Positions 60,583 through 64,000 of a stretch of 64,000 bases of DNA are shown piece after piece. Each line of letters opens with the position of its first letter. Within the stretch, counting starts at the first letter, position 1. The position numbers and the translations under genes were made by a program. The stretch covers positions 2,457,001-2,521,000 of the forward strand of contig NZ_CP034448.1 of NCBI RefSeq assembly GCF_003952465.1, in the 5' to 3' direction. A model generated the notes under the pieces. It searched no databases. It was given only the letters and a program-made list of their open reading frames with translations, and was not told the DNA's origin. This DNA is from Mesorhizobium sp. M1B.F.Ca.ET.045.04.1.1 (GTDB lineage: Bacteria > Pseudomonadota > Alphaproteobacteria > Rhizobiales > Rhizobiaceae).

Positions 60583-60912
60583 CTAGATATTCATGCGACT
60601 GATTTCGAGGTAGGCCGAGACGACCTTGTCGCGGATGGCGATGGTCGTCTGCAGGGCCTGCTGGGCGCTCAGCACCGCATCGACAACCTGCCGGGTGTCG
60701 GCATCGCCCTTGAGCGCCTGGATCGACATCTGCTCGGCGCCCTGCAGCGTGTTGACGGTCTTGGTCGCCGCGTGGCTGAGGACCTCGGCGAAGCTGCTGC
60801 CGACGCTTTCGCTCGCCTGCGTCCCGATACCGCCCTGAACCAGGCCCGGCGAGCCGGCTTCCGCGCCGTCGATTGCCGGTTTGAACTGTAGTGCCCCGAT
60901 ACCGCCGATCAT
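60583..60912 (-). CDS. fliE: MS-ring/rod junction protein FliE
   Basis: This 109-residue protein has the FliE C-terminal region: [68 protein letters not shown]. It links the rod to FliF. The ATG overlaps the flgC stop by four bases. Confidence 0.95.
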   Translation of the reverse strand: MIGGIGALQFKPAIDGAEAGSPGLVQGGIGTQASESVGSSFAEVLSHAATKTVNTLQGAEQMSIQALKGDADTRQVVDAVLSAQQALQTTIAIRDKVVSAYLEISRMNI

Positions 60913-61328
60913 TGCTGGTTCCTCATCAGGTCGATGGTCATGGAAATCAGATCGCGAGCCTGCTTGATGACCTGCAGGTTGGCCTCGTAGGAGCGGTTCG
61001 CCTCGCTCATGTCGGCCATTTCGACCAGCACGTTGACGTTGGGCATCTTGACGTAGCCTTTTTCGTCGGCTGCTTCGTTGCCGGGCTGGAACTCGATCGG
61101 GAAGTCGGACGGGTCGCGCGCGATCGAGCTCACCTCGACCAGCGAGCCGCCAGACGCGCGGTCGAGCTCGGATTGGAAGGTGATCGTCTTGCGGCGATAG
61201 GGGTCGGCGCCGGGCGTATTGCCCGTCGATTGCGCGTTGGCGAGGTTCTCCGACACCACGCGCAGGCGCTCCGACTGGGCGCCAAGGCCGGATGAAGCGA
61301 CTTTGAGGGCTGCGGTCAGCGCGTCCAT
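60909..61328 (-). CDS. flgC: Proximal rod protein FlgC
   Basis: This 139-residue protein has N-terminal [22 protein letters not shown] and C-terminal [32 protein letters not shown], matching the usual FlgC length. It starts 2 bp after flgB. Confidence 0.95.
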   Translation of the reverse strand: MDALTAALKVASSGLGAQSERLRVVSENLANAQSTGNTPGADPYRRKTITFQSELDRASGGSLVEVSSIARDPSDFPIEFQPGNEAADEKGYVKMPNVNVLVEMADMSEANRSYEANLQVIKQARDLISMTIDLMRNQQ

Positions 61329-61330
61329 GA

Positions 61331-61711
61331 TCAGCTCTTCACCACCATGGTCATCATCGAATGGAAGGCCTTGACGATCGCCGTGTTGAGCTCGAAGGAG
61401 CGGCGCACTTCGCCGGCCTTCATCAACTCGTCTTCGAGAACGACCGTGTTCTTCGACGGCATGATCGAGCCGGTTTGCTCCTCCGGCTTGACGTTGAAGC
61501 CCGCATTGGTAGCCTCCGCGCCGAGATGGCCGGCCTCGGTGGCCTTCAACGTCACCGCCGTCCGGTCGAGAACCTTTTCGAATGGCTCGACATCGTTTGC
61601 CGTGTAGCCCGGCGTGTTGGCGTTGGCGATGTTGGAAGCGATCGCCGACTGGCGCACGGCCAGCCATTGCGACTGCCGGGTGGCGAGGTCAAAGAGGTTG
61701 ACGGGTTCCAT
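61331..61711 (-). CDS. flgB: Proximal rod protein FlgB
   Basis: This 126-residue protein has [35 protein letters not shown] near the start and the C-terminal [28 protein letters not shown] 61711 was chosen because family similarity begins at [15 protein letters not shown]. An 85-bp gap separates it from the preceding gene. Confidence 0.94.
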   Translation of the reverse strand: MEPVNLFDLATRQSQWLAVRQSAIASNIANANTPGYTANDVEPFEKVLDRTAVTLKATEAGHLGAEATNAGFNVKPEEQTGSIMPSKNTVVLEDELMKAGEVRRSFELNTAIVKAFHSMMTMVVKS

Positions 61712-61796
61712 GGGACTCTCCGGGCGAGTACGCACAAGACTAGGCCGCCAGTCTTGCGCGGACCTTGCGCGGGACGAGCGCGCGGGCCGGGCGCCG

Positions 61797-62459
61797 TCAC
61801 CTGGAAAGCTCGAGCACCTTGTTGGCGTCCGTGACGATGACCCATTTGCCGCCGCGCTGCTCGATCGAGACGACGCGGCTGGAATCGGGCAGGACCGAGC
61901 CGCGCTGGACAATCCACAGGCCTGTATCGTCCTCGATCATGGCGCGGCCGTTGGCGACGTGCACCATCTTGAATCCCGATACGGCGGGGAAGGGCTGCTC
62001 GTCGGGCGCCGGCGCTGGGGCCGGGTCATCCCGTACCGTTCCGGTGGCAAGCAGGTCGATATCGGCATTGGGAACGTCCTTCGCCGTCAGCGGTCCGCTG
62101 CGTTCGGCTGCAACCCCGCCGCCCGCGCGACCGGAATTGCTGCCGCTGCCGCCGAATTTGATGGCCTGCACGCCGAACTGCTCCTGGTTGAAGAAAATGT
62201 ACCAGGGAAACAGCGCGCAGATCAGCCCGAGCGTGATGCCGAGTGCGGCGATGACGAAATCGCTGCGCCGGTCCGCTTTCCTGTTGGCCAGGCGCGGGAA
62301 TTCGGCTCGCGGCGGCTGCGGCCACTCCATCTTCTTCGGGAATAGGCCGTTGATGAGTGAGTCGCGGCTGGCGTCGGCCTCCTCGGCGGCCTTGGCCTCT
62401 GCGATCATCTCGCGCAGCACGCGCTCGGTGTGCTGAAGATCAGTCTCCTTGGTCGCCAT
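61797..62459 (-). CDS. Conserved single-pass protein of the rhizobial flagellar cluster
   Basis: This 220-residue protein has a cytoplasmic helical N-terminal part (HTERVLREMIAEAKAAEEADASRDSLINGLFPKKMEWPQP). One membrane helix lies near residues 69-90 (DFVIAALGITLGLICALFPWYIFF). A periplasmic part ends in a strand-rich, SH3-like stretch (GFKMVHVANGRAMIEDDTGLWIVQRGSVLPDSSRVVSIEQRGGKWVIVTD). I know of homologues in rhizobial flagellar clusters but no assigned function. It overlaps the fliI end by 20 bp. Confidence 0.72.
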   Translation of the reverse strand: MATKETDLQHTERVLREMIAEAKAAEEADASRDSLINGLFPKKMEWPQPPRAEFPRLANRKADRRSDFVIAALGITLGLICALFPWYIFFNQEQFGVQAIKFGGSGSNSGRAGGGVAAERSGPLTAKDVPNADIDLLATGTVRDDPAPAPAPDEQPFPAVSGFKMVHVANGRAMIEDDTGLWIVQRGSVLPDSSRVVSIEQRGGKWVIVTDANKVLELSR

Positions 62460-63861
62460 TCTGCTTCCCCTTGAGATGGCGGGCGAGATCGGCGAACGGA
62501 TCGGCCGACGCGCGGTCCTTCGGCGACTGCGTGAGCGCCTCGTAGATCAGCGGCACCTGGCGCACGGCGATGTCGAGCTCGGCGTCGGCGCCGCCCTGAT
62601 AGGCGCCGAGCAGGCGGATGTCGCGCGTGTCCTCGAAGCGCGCGATCATCGACTTCAGCCTGGTCACCAGCATGCGCTGCTCGGCGCTCCAGGCCTTATC
62701 GGCGAGACGCGAGATCGACGACAGCGGATTGACCGGCGGATAGCGGCCCTGCTCGGCGATCGCGCGGTCGAGCACGACATGGCCGTCGAGGATGCCGCGC
62801 ACCGAATCGGCGACCGGATCGTTGTGGTCGTCGCCGTCGACCAGCACCGAGATGATGGCTGTGATCGAGCCCCTGCCTTTAACCCCGGGCCCCTCGGCGC
62901 CCGGTCCGGCCCTTTCGAGCAGCTTCGGCAGGTCGGTGAAGACCGATGCCGGGTAGCCGCGCGCGACCGGCGGCTCACCGGTCCCCGTCGCCACCTCGCG
63001 CAGCGCGTGGGCAAAGCGGGTGATCGAATCCAGCACCAGGAGCACACGATGGCCCTGGTCGCGGAAATGCTCGGCCACGCACATGGCGGTGTCGGGCGCG
63101 CGCCGGCGCATCATGGCGCTCTCGTCGCTGGTGGCGACCACGGCAACGGTCTTTGCCATGCTGTCGGCGCCGATGGTGTCCTCCAGGAATTCGCGCACCT
63201 CGCGGCCGCGTTCGCCGATCAGCGCGACGACGACGGTGTCGAAGGCCTCGGCGCCGGCGAGCATGGCAAGCAGCGTCGACTTGCCGACGCCGGAGCCGGC
63301 GAAGATGCCGAGCCGCTGGCCGAAGCAGAGCGGCGTGAAGATGTCGATCACCCGCACGCCGGTCAGGAAGCTCGTGCCGACCCGCTGGCGCGACATGGCG
63401 CCAGGCGTCAGTGCGTGCGCGCTATCGGCGGCGTTAGGCCTGGCCAGCGGCGGGCCGCCGTCGATGACGCGGGTCAAGGCGTCTATCGCGCGTCCGCGCC
63501 AGGAAGCGTGCGGCGCGACCGCGAGCGGACCGCGCCGGAACACGGCGTCGCCGATGCCGGCATCGGCGCTGCGCTCGAACGGCGCCACCACCACCTCGTC
63601 GCGGCCTATCCTGACGATCTCGCCGCGGCGCGTGCCGGCCTTGCCGCGCTGCTCGACGATGTCGCCGAGCCTGGCGATGTCGGAGAGGCCGCCGACCTTA
63701 TAGTGGGTGGGCGAGACCTCGACGACGTGGCCGCCCCGGCTGAGCACATTTTCCGGATTGTCGAACCGCCGCCAGACGCGTTCGAGAGCGGCCAGCCGAT
63801 CCGTCGGGCCGGCTTCGGCAAGCCTCTCTGGCGCGCGCAGCAGGGACGGGCCGGTCGCCAT
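62440..63861 (-). CDS. fliI: Flagellar export ATPase FliI
   Basis: This 473-residue ATPase has Walker A GIFAGSGVGKSTLLAM, the family block VALIGERGREVREFLED, Walker B VLLVLDSITRFAHALRE, and the FliI/YscN PAYPPSVF-like segment ARGYPASVFTDLPKLLERAG. It unfolds cargo at the gate with FliH and FliJ. ATG 63861 is 4 nt after the flgF stop. Confidence 0.95.
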   Translation of the reverse strand: MATGPSLLRAPERLAEAGPTDRLAALERVWRRFDNPENVLSRGGHVVEVSPTHYKVGGLSDIARLGDIVEQRGKAGTRRGEIVRIGRDEVVVAPFERSADAGIGDAVFRRGPLAVAPHASWRGRAIDALTRVIDGGPPLARPNAADSAHALTPGAMSRQRVGTSFLTGVRVIDIFTPLCFGQRLGIFAGSGVGKSTLLAMLAGAEAFDTVVVALIGERGREVREFLEDTIGADSMAKTVAVVATSDESAMMRRRAPDTAMCVAEHFRDQGHRVLLVLDSITRFAHALREVATGTGEPPVARGYPASVFTDLPKLLERAGPGAEGPGVKGRGSITAIISVLVDGDDHNDPVADSVRGILDGHVVLDRAIAEQGRYPPVNPLSSISRLADKAWSAEQRMLVTRLKSMIARFEDTRDIRLLGAYQGGADAELDIAVRQVPLIYEALTQSPKDRASADPFADLARHLKGKQNGDQGD

Positions 63862-63865
63862 GCCG

Positions 63866-64000
63866 CTACTTCGAACCGAGCGTCTTGATCGCGTCGTCGG
63901 TGGACGAGGCACTCTGCCGGATCAGCGCAGCCGTGTTCTCGAAGGCGCGCTGCACCTGGATCAGCCGGGTCATCTCCAGCACCGGATTGACGTTGGATTC
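63866..64000 (-). CDS. flgF: Proximal rod protein FlgF, C-terminal end only
   Basis: The last 44 codons and stop are present; the gene begins beyond the right edge. The translated end reads ESNVNPVLEMTRLIQVQRAF followed by ENTAALIRQSASSTDDAIKT, the typical C terminus of rod proteins. Position directly before fliI supports FlgF as in other rhizobia. FlgF rather than another rod protein is inferred from gene order, since FlgB, FlgC and FlgG are accounted for. Confidence 0.8.
   Translation of the reverse strand, partial: ESNVNPVLEMTRLIQVQRAFENTAALIRQSASSTDDAIKTLGSK

Noticed and set aside
1..64000. CRISPR arrays, prophage genes, rRNA genes or a replication origin
   Set aside because: No regularly spaced repeats with spacers, no phage structural or integrase genes, no rRNA sequence and no DnaA-box cluster were seen.

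Overview
The window is GC-rich chromosomal DNA from an alphaproteobacterium of the Hyphomicrobiales, most like Mesorhizobium or a close Phyllobacteriaceae relative. The evidence is the rhizobial flagellar gene set and its order (motB-motC-fliK, the regulator rem/ftcR, flgE-flgK-flgL-flaF-flbT-flgD-fliQ, and flgB-flgC-fliE-flgG-flgA-flgI-motE-flgH-fliL-fliP), a speF-type leader upstream of an alphaproteobacterial ornithine decarboxylase, and palindromic intergenic repeats of rhizobial type. This taxonomic call rests on gene content read by eye, not on a search.

Layout. (1) 1-17.9 kb is mixed housekeeping and accessory genes: the C-terminal end of a cell-wall-type protein, a tRNA with a glutamine anticodon, an AraC regulator divergent from a short-chain dehydrogenase across three 21-bp tandem repeats, KDPG aldolase, the tRNA hydroxylase TrhO, a TerB/DUF533 protein, a second dehydrogenase, an aminotransferase, a CDF metal exporter, a DenD-like dehydrogenase, a DUF1007 plus His-rich Ni/Co transporter pair, an amidase-LysR pair, ornithine decarboxylase with a long structured leader, and an acetyltransferase whose 5' end holds a palindromic repeat. 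(2) 18.0-24.3 kb, mostly minus strand, is the distal flagellar block: flhA, fliR, a FliJ-like protein, flgJ, a FlgN-like protein and an unassigned membrane-anchored protein. (3) 24.4-38.9 kb interrupts the flagellar genes: a MarR/reductase/cupin set, a divergent CLC transporter, a polyamine-type ABC operon with its XRE-cupin regulator, an FAD oxidase and a cupin, an MFS exporter, and an asparagine synthetase. (4) 38,978-39,529 is a 552-bp IS-derived element with inverted ends and an 8-bp target duplication. It carries a transposase remnant and a small membrane-protein gene. (5) 39.6-64 kb, all minus strand, is the main flagellar cluster, read from flgF (running in from beyond the right edge) down to fliQ. 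It includes two tandem flagellin genes and the master regulator rem.

How the genes work together. The flagellar genes supply the export gate (FlhA, FliP, FliQ, FliR), its ATPase (FliI), the MS ring (FliF), rod (FlgB, FlgC, FlgG, FliE), P and L rings (FlgI, FlgH), hook and junction (FlgE, FlgD, FliK, FlgK, FlgL), stator and accessory proteins (MotB, MotC, MotE, FliL), flagellins and post-transcriptional regulators (FlaF, FlbT). The C ring, MotA, FlhB and VisNR are absent and presumably lie outside the window. Polyamine metabolism is represented twice: synthesis (ODC at 16 kb) and uptake/oxidation (28.7-35.2 kb).
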